From positions 1-64,000 of the forward strand of contig CAWJPY010000004.1 of assembly GCA_963844865.1 (NCBI GenBank): 64,000 bases of DNA, given 5' to 3'. The notes below the pieces were generated by a model, which was not told the DNA's origin, did no database searches, and saw only the letters and a list, made by a program, of their open reading frames with translations. The stretch comes from CAWJPY01 sp963844865 (GTDB lineage: Bacteria > Acidobacteriota > Thermoanaerobaculia > Thermoanaerobaculales > Sulfomarinibacteraceae). Shown here one piece after another: positions 25,402-33,793 of the stretch. A program made the translations under genes and the position numbers. Numbering within the stretch: the stretch's first letter is position 1; every line of letters begins with the position of its first letter.

Positions 25402-26469
25402 ATGGAAGGACCGACCCGCTCCCCCACCCGACCGCCTCCCGAGTTCGAGGTCGGGCGATATCGGCCGCCGAGCGAGGGCGGCACTTACTCCCTGCTGATC
25501 CGCGTCACCCGGAACTGCCCGTGGAACCGCTGCACCTTCTGCGGGATGTACAAGGGAGAACGGTTCACGCCCCGGTCCACCGCCGAGGTCATGGCCGACA
25601 TCGACACGGTCGCGGCCATCTGTGACCGCCTCCTCACGACCTCCCACCGCCTCGGCCACGGCGGTCAGCTCACCCGGGAGGTGGTGGTCGAGCTGCTGCG
25701 CTCCGAGCCCGAGGTGGCGGACGTCGTGGGCCTCGACATGGTCATCAACTGGCTCGCCTCCGGGGCGCGCACCGTGTTCCTGCAGGACGGCGACAGCCTC
25801 GCCCTGCGCCCCGACCGGCTTGCCGAGGTCCTCCGCCACCTCACGCGCACCTTCCCGTCGATCCGCAGGATCACCTCCTACGCCCGCGCGAAGACGCTCT
25901 TCAAGCGCGAGCCGGACGACCTGCGCACCCTCCGAGAGGCCGGGCTGACGAGGCTCCACGTCGGCCTGGAGAGCGGCGACGACGAGCTGCTGGCTCGGAT
26001 CGCCAAGGGCGTGACCGGCGCGGAGCAGATCGCCGCCGGTCGCAAGGCCATGGCGGCCGGCTTCGAGCTCTCCGAGTACTGGATGCCGGGCCTCGGAGGC
26101 CGCGAGCGCTCCGCGCAGCATGCGGACAACACCGCGCGCGTCGTCAACGAGATCGGCCCCCACTACCTGCGGTCGCGCCCCTTCTTCCCGTGGCCCGGGA
26201 CCCCCATCGCGAAGGAGATCGAAAGCGGCGAGGTTCACCTGCTCGCCCCCGTCGAGCACCTCGCCGAGGTGAGGTCGCTCATCCGGCTGCTCCGGTTCGA
26301 CGGCCGGGTCTGCTTCGACCACGCCGGCAACTACTGGCGGGGGCCCGAGGGCGGCCCCCTGCTCCGCCTGGACTCCGAGGGCTACAAGCTGCCTGAAGAA
26401 CGGGCCGACCTGCTGGATCGCGTCGAGGAGGGGCTCGAGCTGCTCCAGCGTTTCGGTCGGGACGCGTAG
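25402..26469 (+). CDS. radical SAM protein
   Basis: 355 residues. The [4Fe-4S] cysteines are C39, C44 and C47 in RNCPWNRCTFCGMYKG (CX4CX2C). Barrel elements follow: FLQDGDSLALRPD, RITSYARAKTLFKR and RLHVGLESGDDELLARIAKG. The GLESG and DGD motifs match a group of uncharacterised radical SAM enzymes related to the coproporphyrinogen dehydrogenase/elongator-type subfamily. It lacks a cobalamin domain. No substrate can be assigned. It starts 254 bases from the divergent Lon-like gene. Confidence 0.85.
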   Translation: MEGPTRSPTRPPPEFEVGRYRPPSEGGTYSLLIRVTRNCPWNRCTFCGMYKGERFTPRSTAEVMADIDTVAAICDRLLTTSHRLGHGGQLTREVVVELLRSEPEVADVVGLDMVINWLASGARTVFLQDGDSLALRPDRLAEVLRHLTRTFPSIRRITSYARAKTLFKREPDDLRTLREAGLTRLHVGLESGDDELLARIAKGVTGAEQIAAGRKAMAAGFELSEYWMPGLGGRERSAQHADNTARVVNEIGPHYLRSRPFFPWPGTPIAKEIESGEVHLLAPVEHLAEVRSLIRLLRFDGRVCFDHAGNYWRGPEGGPLLRLDSEGYKLPEERADLLDRVEEGLELLQRFGRDA

Positions 26470-26477
26470 CGGACCCC

Positions 26478-26603
26478 TCAGAACCTCGGGGAACCGCCCC
26501 TGAGCAGCGTCCGACGCACGATCTTGCCGGCGGCGACCGTGGGCAGCTGCCAGACGCCGCGCAGCCCCCAGATGGTGCGCAGGTAGACGGGAAAGCCCAG
26601 CAC
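26478..26603 (-). pseudogene. short C-terminal-like peptide after nicotinamidase
   Basis: A 41-codon stretch (GTG 26603, VLGFPVYLRTIWGLRGVWQL and onwards to GGSPRF) has composition and third-position GC like real coding sequence. It has no ribosome site and begins right after the nicotinamidase stop. It resembles the hydrophobic/basic tail found at the ends of some membrane-associated transferases, but I cannot name a family. It may be the end of a deleted gene. Confidence 0.25.
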
Positions 26604-26617
26604 GCGCCGCGCCGCTG

Positions 26618-27259
26618 CTACCGGAGGGCGCCGGACTCCATCACGGCGATGCCCATCCCCTCGAGCTCCGAACGCACCTCGTCGTCGCTCGCAGGATCCA
26701 CGGGCCGGGTCAGATCCCAGAGGACCGTCACCTGGAACCCGTCCTCGACCGCATCGCGGGCCGTCCAGCGAACACATACGTCCCGCGCCAGGCCACACAG
26801 CCAGACATGCTGGATGCGCCGCTCGTGGAGGAGGCCGGCCAGACCGGTGGGAGGGCGCTCGCCGTCGGCGTCCCAGTTGTTGCGGAATGCCGAGTAGGAA
26901 TCACAGAGAGGGTTGGCCCCCTTGCGCACGATGGCCTGCACGTGCCGCCACGGCAGGTTCGGGTAGAGCTCGGCCCCGTGGCTGTCCTGGACGCAGTGGT
27001 CGGGCCACAGGATCTGCTCGTGGCCGTACAGCTGGATGGCGTCCATGACGTCGCGCCCCTCATGGCTGGAGGCGAAGGAGATGTGTCCCGGGGGGTGCCA
27101 GTCCTGGGTGGCGACCTGGATGGGGAACCGCCTCGACTCCATGAGGGCGGCCAGGGGCTTGAGGATCGCGTCCCCCTTGGGGACGCCGAGGGACCCCCTG
27201 GGCAGGAAGTCGAACTGCACGTCCGTGATGAGGAGAGCAGAGTGATCGTCGTCGTTCAT
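26618..27259 (-). CDS. pncA: nicotinamidase / isochorismatase-family hydrolase
   Basis: 213 residues. The cysteine-hydrolase triad is visible: D13 in LLITDVQFDFL, K113 in VRKGAN and C162 in GLARDVCVRWTARDA. D53 and H55 in TQDWHPPGH and H88 are the expected metal ligands. These metal-ligand and triad positions fit nicotinamidase/pyrazinamidase (nicotinamide to nicotinate, NAD salvage) better than isochorismatase. Start ATG 27259 has GGAG seven bases upstream; longer upstream reading in frame is not protein-like. No other NAD gene is adjacent. Confidence 0.88.
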   Translation of the reverse strand: MNDDDHSALLITDVQFDFLPRGSLGVPKGDAILKPLAALMESRRFPIQVATQDWHPPGHISFASSHEGRDVMDAIQLYGHEQILWPDHCVQDSHGAELYPNLPWRHVQAIVRKGANPLCDSYSAFRNNWDADGERPPTGLAGLLHERRIQHVWLCGLARDVCVRWTARDAVEDGFQVTVLWDLTRPVDPASDDEVRSELEGMGIAVMESGALR

Positions 27260-27447
27260 GTCGAAGCTCCAGTGTCCACGGCGTTGGACCGTGGGCGGCA
27301 GCACGCCACCCGCTGCCCACCCCGGTGCGCTCCAGTGTGGCAAATCGCCCCTTTCCCGGGCATCGAGGCCTCCCCCCTGTCACCCCCGGACCCGGCCCCA
27401 GAGCGCCCTTCCGGCGGCCGGCCGTCCTCCGCCCGGCACCGGCCGGC

Positions 27448-27900
27448 TCATGACATCGGCGTCGCCATCCCGCGCCGGCGGGCGCCGAAGAGTGCGCGGT
27501 CCAGGGAGAAGCGCCCCGGCCCCATGGCGAGCAGCAGGACCGCGACACACAGGTAGATCGCCGGCAGCTCCGACGCCGGCCCACCCGACAGGGAGACGAA
27601 GGGTGCGCCGAGGGCGAAGGTCATGAAGGAGAACGCGACCACCATGGTGGATGCGATGCCCAGCGCTGCCAGAGGGGTCAGCAGGCCCAGGATCCACGCC
27701 AGGCCGCCCCCGAACTCGGACAGGGCCGCGAGGCCCTGGAGGAAGCCGGGGGCGAAGCCGTCGGGGCCCATCCAGCCGAAGGGGTTGTGGATCTTCCCCC
27801 AGCCGTGGAGCATGAAGGCGGCACCGGCGGAAACTCGGACGAGGAGCAGGGCGGCGTCGGCCGAGATCGGATGCTCGGGGACGGCGTGCAGCCTCTTCAT
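27448..27900 (-). CDS. DoxX-family membrane protein
   Basis: 150 residues with four membrane helices. The family pattern is LLLVRVSAGAAFMLHGWGKI near the start, then FLQGLAALSEFGGGLAWILGLLTPLAALGI. DoxX proteins are small inner-membrane proteins linked to redox or thiosulfate/quinone chemistry, but most are uncharacterised. Two in-frame ATGs exist. The one at 27900 has AGGAG nine bases upstream, while the earlier one would sit directly on the ribosome site. Confidence 0.85.
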   Translation of the reverse strand: MKRLHAVPEHPISADAALLLVRVSAGAAFMLHGWGKIHNPFGWMGPDGFAPGFLQGLAALSEFGGGLAWILGLLTPLAALGIASTMVVAFSFMTFALGAPFVSLSGGPASELPAIYLCVAVLLLAMGPGRFSLDRALFGARRRGMATPMS

Positions 27901-28159
27901 GGTCGTCATCTCCTCTCGCGAGGGGGCCGCGCACCATGTGGTCGTGCCCGCACCCCACGCAGATTCGGCCGGAAGCGGGTGACATCGAGACGTCGTCTCC
28001 AGCCCTGGCCATGTATGCACCGCAACGACGCGGAGCCTCTGTCTATGCCCACCCGCACCACCGAGCTTGCCGGTCTCCGGCCGAGTGGGTACGGTGAGTC
28101 GCAGACATCCCCCGCCACGAGACGCCGGTCGCTGACGGCGGGAAGCAGAGGAGTGCGTC

Positions 28160-28225
28160 ATGGTCGTGTTCTCGGACAACACTCCCGTAAAGGTGGTCGA
28201 GGCGGCGCGGGAGGGCACGTCGTGA
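28160..28225 (+). CDS. short upstream ORF coupled to thiE
   Basis: A 21-codon ORF (MVVFSDNTPVKVVEAAREGTS) starts at ATG 28160 with GAGGAG eight bases upstream. It ends in TGA at 28223-28225, overlapping the thiE GTG (GTGA). The layout is that of translational coupling or a leader peptide. It has no similarity I recognise, and is too short to be ThiS. It could be chance, but both the ribosome site and the overlap are good. Confidence 0.4.
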   Translation: MVVFSDNTPVKVVEAAREGTS

Positions 28226-28872
28226 GGCCGACGCCGGACCTGTCCCTGTACCTCGTGGTCACACCGCAGCTGTGCCGCGGGCGACCGGTGGACTGGGTGG
28301 TGGCCGAGGCCGTGGCCGGGGGCGCCACGCTGGTCCAGCTCCGGGACAAGGAGGCCGCCACCGCCGCACTGGTCGCCACGGCCGGACGGCTGCAGGAGCT
28401 GCTCACCGCGCAGGGCGTCCCGTTCCTCGTCAACGACCGCCTCGACATCGCCCTGGCGGTAGGGGCGGCCGGGGTCCACCTGGGCCAGAGCGACATGCCG
28501 GCCCTCACGGCGCGCCGGCTCCTCGGCCCCGACGCCATCATCGGTCTCTCCGCCGAGACCCCCGACCAGGCCGTCGCCGCCGGCCAGCTGGACGTCGATT
28601 ACGTGGGCGTCGGTCCGGTGTACCCGACCACCACCAAGACCGACACCCGGGCCCCCTGGGGCGCCGACATCCTGCGCGATCTGCGGCCTCGGTGCACGCA
28701 TCCCCTCGTGGCCATCGGCGGCATCGACGCCGGCAACGCGGTGGAGGTGGTGGCCGCGGGGGCGGACGGCATCGCGGTCGTCAGTGCCATCTGCTCGGCC
28801 GACGACCCCCGCCGTGCCTCGGCCGAGCTGCGCGAGGCGGTGGAGCGCGGCCGTGCTTCACGGAGGTCGTGA
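28222..28872 (+). CDS. thiE: thiamine phosphate synthase
   Basis: Couples the pyrimidine (HMP-PP) and thiazole phosphate moieties to thiamine phosphate. This 216-residue TIM barrel shows VQLRDKE (38-44) for Mg-pyrophosphate, VNDRLDIAL, GVHLGQSDMP, YVGVGPVYPTTTKTD and the C-terminal phosphate loop AIGGIDAGN. The start is GTG 28222 with GGGAGGG nine bases upstream. No other thi gene is nearby, and I see no TPP riboswitch in the 300 bases upstream. Confidence 0.93.
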   Translation: MRPTPDLSLYLVVTPQLCRGRPVDWVVAEAVAGGATLVQLRDKEAATAALVATAGRLQELLTAQGVPFLVNDRLDIALAVGAAGVHLGQSDMPALTARRLLGPDAIIGLSAETPDQAVAAGQLDVDYVGVGPVYPTTTKTDTRAPWGADILRDLRPRCTHPLVAIGGIDAGNAVEVVAAGADGIAVVSAICSADDPRRASAELREAVERGRASRRS

Positions 28873-28931
28873 CCGGCGAGGGGGAGAGTCGACGCGGAGT
28901 GGAGCGCCCCCTCCCACCCGGGGAGCCCACG

Positions 28932-29741
28932 TCAGGGGCGCACGCGGTGGACGATTTCACCGCGGCGGAGCACCACCACCTCCCCCTCCTCCAACGGGAT
29001 CCACCCCTCGTCCGTGAGGGGCACGCTCGCCGCCAGCACCACGTGCTGGTCCTCCATGGAGATGGTGAGACCGGGAGTCTCGATGGTGCCGCCCGCGACC
29101 GCGCAGGAGCGACTCAAGAGATGGAGCCCCGGCGGGCGGATGGCGTCGTCCGCAGGGTCCTTCCGGCGGTGTCCATGGACGAACACCGCGTCACCGTCGC
29201 TGTAGATGAAGTTGGCCGGGCCGAGGCGGCGGACGGCAGCGGCGAACTCCACCACGACGTCGAGGCGGGCCGTCAGCTCGGGCGCGCCCCTGGGCCTGCC
29301 CCACAGGTGGCGGAGCCGGTGCAGGAGCACGCAGAAGGCGTACTCCGAGTCGCTCTCTCCGATGGGCAGGTGGTGACCGAGCTCGAGCCCGGCCTCCTCG
29401 ATGCGCTCCAGGTCGCCGTTGTGGATGAAGAGGTGGACGCGCCCGCCGAGCTCCCGGGTGTAGGGCTGCGTGTTGCGGAGGGCCACCTCGGCCTGCGTCG
29501 CCCGGCGGATGTGGGAGATGACGATGTCGCTGCACAGCTCGAGGCCGGAGACCATGCGCAGCAGGGGGCTGTCGGCGGCGGCGTCGGTGTCCCGGAAGAG
29601 CCGGATGTCCCCTCCCTCGTAGTAGCCGATGCCCCAGCCGTCGGTGTGCTCCGCGGTGAGCCCCCCGTGACGCGCGAACTCCCGCAGCGAGTACGTCACC
29701 GTGGCCGGTTGGGAGCTCGACATGGCGAAGAGCTCACACAT
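28932..29741 (-). CDS. class II glutamine amidotransferase (YafJ/DUG3-like)
   Basis: 269 residues. The N-terminal nucleophile cysteine is Cys2 of MCELFAMSS, exposed after Met removal. The Ntn fold motifs follow: EHTDGWGIGYYEGG, ISHIRRAT and FIHNGDLERIE. Enzymes of this branch release ammonia from glutamine or hydrolyse gamma-glutamyl peptides. No synthetase domain is attached and the acceptor is unknown. Start ATG 29741 has GGAG nine bases upstream. It diverges from the creatininase gene across a 285-base gap in which I see no clear operator. Confidence 0.88.
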   Translation of the reverse strand: MCELFAMSSSQPATVTYSLREFARHGGLTAEHTDGWGIGYYEGGDIRLFRDTDAAADSPLLRMVSGLELCSDIVISHIRRATQAEVALRNTQPYTRELGGRVHLFIHNGDLERIEEAGLELGHHLPIGESDSEYAFCVLLHRLRHLWGRPRGAPELTARLDVVVEFAAAVRRLGPANFIYSDGDAVFVHGHRRKDPADDAIRPPGLHLLSRSCAVAGGTIETPGLTISMEDQHVVLAASVPLTDEGWIPLEEGEVVVLRRGEIVHRVRP

Positions 29742-30026
29742 CAACCCACTCCCCGGAGCACAGCCCCCGAGAAGGCCCGGCGGCGCCTCCCGTCGGTACA
29801 TTCACCCTCTTGCCTGTCGGTGCTCTGCCGCTCGCTTCGTGCCGCGTCACCGTCTCCCTCACATCGCTATGTCCAATTCCATCTCCCCCGAGTTTGATTT
29901 CCACCTCGCGTGCGAGCCCGGACGCTCGAGGAGGAGGGTCGCGTCGCAGAGCGCTGCAAGCACCGCTGTAGAATTCCCCAGGCGGCGCGGCAGACGCGTC
30001 GCGTGGAGAAGACAAGGGAGCTCACC

Positions 30027-30776
30027 ATGACCAGACCGGTTCGCATGGAGGAGATGACCTGGCCCGAGATCCGAGCCGCTATCGACGACGGGTACACCAC
30101 CGTGGTGGTCGGCATCGGCTCCACGGAGCAGCACGGGCCACACCTTCCTACGATGACCGACGCCCGGATCGCGGACGACCTGTGCCTCCGCGTCGCCCGC
30201 ACACTCGGCAACGCGCTGCAGGCGAGGACGATCGACATCGGCGTCTCCGAGCACCACCTGGCCTTCGGTGGGACGGTGTCCCTGCGCCCCGAGACCCTCC
30301 TCATGGTGCTGCTCGATGTGGTCCACAGCCTGGCCCGGTGTGGGTTCGAGCGCATCGTCCTGCTGCCAACCCATGGCGGCAACTTCGACACCGTGCACCG
30401 GGTGGTGGAGCAGGCCGGCCCGGACCACCCCGCCGTCGAGATCGTCGGATACACGGATCTCATGGCGTTCTCGGGCTACCTCAACGACCTGTCCGCCGAG
30501 TTCGGGGTCGACGCCGCGGCCTCGGGCGCCCATGCCGGCGAGAGCGAGACCTCCATCATGCTGGCGCTGGAACCGGACCTCGTCCACAGCGACCGCTTCG
30601 AGAGCGGGTACCTGGGGCCGGTGGGCGAGGCCGAGGCGAAGATGGTGTTCGAGAAGGGGATGAAGGCTCTCACGGCGAACGGCGTGCTTGGCGACCCGCG
30701 GACCGCGAGCGCCCAGAAGGGCCGGGTGTACCTGGAGCGACTGGCCGAGATGCTGGCTGCCGCCGTCGCTCCCTGA
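30027..30776 (+). CDS. creatininase-family amidohydrolase
   Basis: 249 residues of the creatininase/MftE/FAPy-deformylase family. The metal-binding signature GSTEQHGPHLP (E34, H36) and TDARIADDL (D45) come first, then LPTHGGNFDTV and GAHAGESETSIML with further metal ligands. Members open cyclic amides or process peptide precursors such as mycofactocin. No mycofactocin or creatine genes are near, so the substrate is unknown. The ATG follows AAGGGAGCTCACC. Confidence 0.88.
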   Translation: MTRPVRMEEMTWPEIRAAIDDGYTTVVVGIGSTEQHGPHLPTMTDARIADDLCLRVARTLGNALQARTIDIGVSEHHLAFGGTVSLRPETLLMVLLDVVHSLARCGFERIVLLPTHGGNFDTVHRVVEQAGPDHPAVEIVGYTDLMAFSGYLNDLSAEFGVDAAASGAHAGESETSIMLALEPDLVHSDRFESGYLGPVGEAEAKMVFEKGMKALTANGVLGDPRTASAQKGRVYLERLAEMLAAAVAP

Positions 30777-30833
30777 GCGGCCTCACGCCCGGCGCCGTCA
30801 TGCGCCGGCCCTCCCCGTGGTCCGGTTCGGGCG

Positions 30834-32732
30834 TCAGTCGCCGACGACCCGAGCCACAGGGTAGAGGCGGTAGGTGGCGTCGAAGAACGGTGACCGCCGG
30901 TAGAACCAGTCCAGGCGCATCCGCTCATCGGCGGCGAAGCCGGGATCGCTCGCCAGCTTCTCCCGGAACCGCGCCGCCAGGTCCGGGTCGGCCTGCAGCA
31001 TGCTCCGGGCAAGGGGCTCCATGACGTAGGGCTCCGCGTACTCGGTGCGGCTCAGGATCTCGAGGAAGTAGCCCCACTGGAAGAAGGAGTCGGGAGAGTC
31101 GGGCTCCAGCAGGAGCACGGCGAGAGTCCCCAGGGGCTGGTCGGTCGCGACCCGGAAGGAGCCGGCGGGGAGGTCGAGAGCTCTGTGCTCGCGCACGATG
31201 TGTCCCGGGCGCACCCGCACTCGCCCCTCGTAGACGGCGCCGCCACGGTCGAAGTCGGCGCCGCCGTCATCCAGCTCCGCCTCGGGAAGACGGTACACCT
31301 CCGCCTCCATCGAGGTCGGTTCCGTCAGGGTCTCCACCTCGATGCCGTGCTGGCGCAGCTTGTCGGCGATGTCGGACCAGGCGGCCGGGATGTAGTACGC
31401 GGCAGGACGCGAGGCCACGGCGGCCGGAACGTTCTGGAAGGAGAAGACCACGTCCTCGTCCACCGGCTCGCCGGTCCAGCGCACGACCTCCCCACCGGTG
31501 ACGGGCGATGGCACGCGCTCCGATCGAATCCCCTTGAAGACGTGGGTTTCGCGCCGCGCCCCCTCGCCGCCTCTCCAGGACAGCACCACCGGATCCGGCC
31601 GGCTGGCGCGGTCGGCGCGGTTGGCCTCGCGCAGCTCGGGTCCGTGCTCGCCCACGACCCTCAGCGTCGCGTCCAGGAAGACGTAGGTCCCCAGCACCCG
31701 GCGGTCGAACGGCTTCAGTGAGTGGTTCTCCACGAGCACCGTGGCCAGGTGGCGGGCGGCGCCGTAGCCGTTGGAGAAGCGAGCTCCCGGCATCCACACC
31801 CCGTTGCCGCCCGCAGGGTCGTCGCCGTCGATCGCGAACACGAACGGACCGGGTGCGTGGCCCTCCTCCTCGAGCTCCCGGTTCACCCGGGGCGCCATGG
31901 TGTCCTCGATCCAGCGGCTGGCGCGGGGCGACCACCCGTCGTCGGGAACGGCGCCCCAGGTCACGTCGTACTGGTAGTCGGCGCCGTCGGTGACGTGGAT
32001 GTCCACGTAAAGGTCGGGCCGCCAGCGGTTGATCACGGCCACGATGGCCCGGACGCCTTCGGTCTCGAGCTTGGTGTAGTCCCGGTTCAGATTGAGGTTG
32101 CGAGCGTTTGCGCGCCACCCCATCTCGACGGGCCCGCGCTGGTTGATGCGGTTGAAGGCCGAACGCCGCTCGTGTCCGTCCACGTTCAAGATGGGCACGA
32201 ACAGGAAGCTCACCCTGTCCAGCACCTCGGATCTCGTGCCGAGGACCGTCATGTCGCGCAGCAGCATCATGCCCGCGTCCTTGCCGTCGATCTCGCCCGG
32301 GTGGATGCCGGCCTGGACGAGCACGAGAGGGCGCCCCGAGGCGAGCAGGGCCGCGGGGGTGTGCTCCACGCCCCGGGCCGCCACCACCATGACGATGTCC
32401 CGGCCCTCGGCGCTGCGGCCGATCACCTCCAGACTGACGTCCGGCGTCGCCGCCGCCAGCCGCCGCAGCCAGGCCACGGTGTCGACGTAGCTCGGCGAGC
32501 TCTTCAAGCCGGACATCTCGAACGGCGTCGCCCAGGGGTTGTCGGGGGGCAGCACCAGCCTCTCGCTGGCCCCGTGCCACGGCTGGAGGGGAGGCAGGAG
32601 GTCGGAAGGCCGGAGGCCGCCGGGCAGCTCGCCGGCGGTGCCGGGCACGGGAAGCGCCACGGCGGCCAGGAGCAGCGCCGCGATGAGGATTCGTGAGGCC
32701 AAACATGCATCCAGTGAGGTCGTACGTCGCAT
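30834..32732 (-). CDS. secreted M14-family zinc carboxypeptidase
   Basis: 632 residues with a Sec signal peptide (hydrophobic stretch about 14-30). The M14 zinc ligands are H144 and E147 in AGIHPGEIDGKDAG and H246 in YVDIHVTDG. RNLNLNRDYTKLE (211-223) is the usual substrate-carboxylate region, and VLVENHSLKPFDRR carries the candidate catalytic Glu. A beta-rich domain of ~250 residues follows the peptidase domain. It acts in the periplasm or outside the cell on peptides. It is one of several secreted peptidases in this window, and is divergent from the ferredoxin gene. Confidence 0.9.
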   Translation of the reverse strand: MRRTTSLDACLASRILIAALLLAAVALPVPGTAGELPGGLRPSDLLPPLQPWHGASERLVLPPDNPWATPFEMSGLKSSPSYVDTVAWLRRLAAATPDVSLEVIGRSAEGRDIVMVVAARGVEHTPAALLASGRPLVLVQAGIHPGEIDGKDAGMMLLRDMTVLGTRSEVLDRVSFLFVPILNVDGHERRSAFNRINQRGPVEMGWRANARNLNLNRDYTKLETEGVRAIVAVINRWRPDLYVDIHVTDGADYQYDVTWGAVPDDGWSPRASRWIEDTMAPRVNRELEEEGHAPGPFVFAIDGDDPAGGNGVWMPGARFSNGYGAARHLATVLVENHSLKPFDRRVLGTYVFLDATLRVVGEHGPELREANRADRASRPDPVVLSWRGGEGARRETHVFKGIRSERVPSPVTGGEVVRWTGEPVDEDVVFSFQNVPAAVASRPAAYYIPAAWSDIADKLRQHGIEVETLTEPTSMEAEVYRLPEAELDDGGADFDRGGAVYEGRVRVRPGHIVREHRALDLPAGSFRVATDQPLGTLAVLLLEPDSPDSFFQWGYFLEILSRTEYAEPYVMEPLARSMLQADPDLAARFREKLASDPGFAADERMRLDWFYRRSPFFDATYRLYPVARVVGD

Positions 32733-32783
32733 GCCTCAGGATACCCCCACCGCGCCGGCCCGCCGACACGGCATCGAGGTTGG

Positions 32784-32797
32784 TTGACCGAGGTCAA
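32784..32797 (+). promoter_or_regulatory. FNR/CRP-family palindrome upstream of the ferredoxin gene
   Basis: TTGACCGAGGTCAA is a perfect TTGAC-N4-GTCAA palindrome, the form bound by FNR/DNR/NnrR-type regulators. A TAGAGT -10-like hexamer at 32,820-32,825 predicts a start near 32,832. That puts the palindrome centre at -41.5, exactly the class II activator position. Sequence and spacing are seen directly; the regulator and its signal (oxygen, NO or redox) are inferred. Confidence 0.6.
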
Positions 32798-32875
32798 GGC
32801 AGGGCCCTCGAGCGCGACCTAGAGTCGGACGTCGACACGCGAGCGGGCGGGATCCCGCCCCGGGAGGAGGGTCGC

Positions 32876-33646
32876 ATGCCAGTCCGAGACATCGTGCACA
32901 TCGACCAGGATCTCTGCGACGGTTGTGGCCAGTGCATCACGGCCTGCGCCGAGGGCGCCATCCAGCTCGTCGACGGTACGGCGCGGCTCCTCGGCGACAG
33001 CTACTGCGACGGGCTCGGCGCCTGCCTCGGCCACTGTCCCCAGGGCGCGATCACCATCATCCGCCGGACGGCGACCGACTACGACAAGGAGGCCGTGGCC
33101 CTGCACCTCGCCGCCGGGCACCGGCAGGCCGGGCCCGTTCTCCCGTCTCTGCCCCTGGCCGGCCACGCGGGAGGCGCCTGTCCGGGATCGCGGGTGGAGC
33201 AGTTCTCCCGTCCTCCCGTGCCGGCCGCTTCCCGGCCCGGGGATGCCCCCACACCCTCCGCCCTCGGCCAGTGGCCCGTCCAGCTCCACCTCCTGCCGCC
33301 CGTGGCGCCCTTTCTCCAAGGCGCCCACCTCCTGCTCGCCGCGGACTGCAGCGCGTACGCGCTCGGAGGCTTCCACGAGCGCCTGCTGGCCGGGCGGGCC
33401 CTCGCCATCGCCTGCCCCAAGCTGGACAGCCACCAGGAGGTCTACCTCGAGAAGCTGACCGCCATGATCGACCACGCCGCGCTCGAGAGCATCACCGTCG
33501 TCGTCATGGAGGTCCCGTGCTGCAACGGCCTAGTGCGGCTGGCCGAGCAGGCTGCTGCGGCTGCCGTGCGTGCGATCCCCATCCACGTCCAGGTCGTGGG
33601 CGTGCGGGGCGACGTCCTGTTGGAGGAGGGCGTCTCCGCCTGCTGA
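32876..33646 (+). CDS. 4Fe-4S ferredoxin-domain protein
   Basis: 256 residues. The first cluster motif is CDGCGQCITAC (C14, C17, C20, C24). The second is CDGLGACLGHCPQGAI (C44, C50, C54), a variant spacing known in ferredoxins found next to hybrid-cluster protein or corrinoid genes. A variable Pro-rich linker (about 85-135) leads to a conserved C-terminal domain with ADCSAYA, ACPKLDSHQEVYLEKL and MEVPCCNGLVRLAEQA, which adds four more cysteines. It is cytosolic and probably a redox carrier or sensor. Start ATG 32876 has GGAGGAGGG upstream. The FNR-type site suggests it is switched on at low oxygen or under NO. Confidence 0.88.
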   Translation: MPVRDIVHIDQDLCDGCGQCITACAEGAIQLVDGTARLLGDSYCDGLGACLGHCPQGAITIIRRTATDYDKEAVALHLAAGHRQAGPVLPSLPLAGHAGGACPGSRVEQFSRPPVPAASRPGDAPTPSALGQWPVQLHLLPPVAPFLQGAHLLLAADCSAYALGGFHERLLAGRALAIACPKLDSHQEVYLEKLTAMIDHAALESITVVVMEVPCCNGLVRLAEQAAAAAVRAIPIHVQVVGVRGDVLLEEGVSAC

Positions 33647-33793
33647 GCGCGAGCGCCGCCAGCCCACGGAAGAAGACGCCGTCGCGGGCCGACACCCCAC
33701 TGGCATCAAGGAGAGGTGGACGGATCCATACCCGCGGCCGTAACCTGTTAATGGCGGCACCTTGGGCACACGCGCGCCCGCCGCCCATACACC

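Noticed and set aside
28030..28159. TPP riboswitch upstream of thiE
   Set aside because: The conserved CUGAGA and GGAUAAUGCCAGC-type elements are not found.
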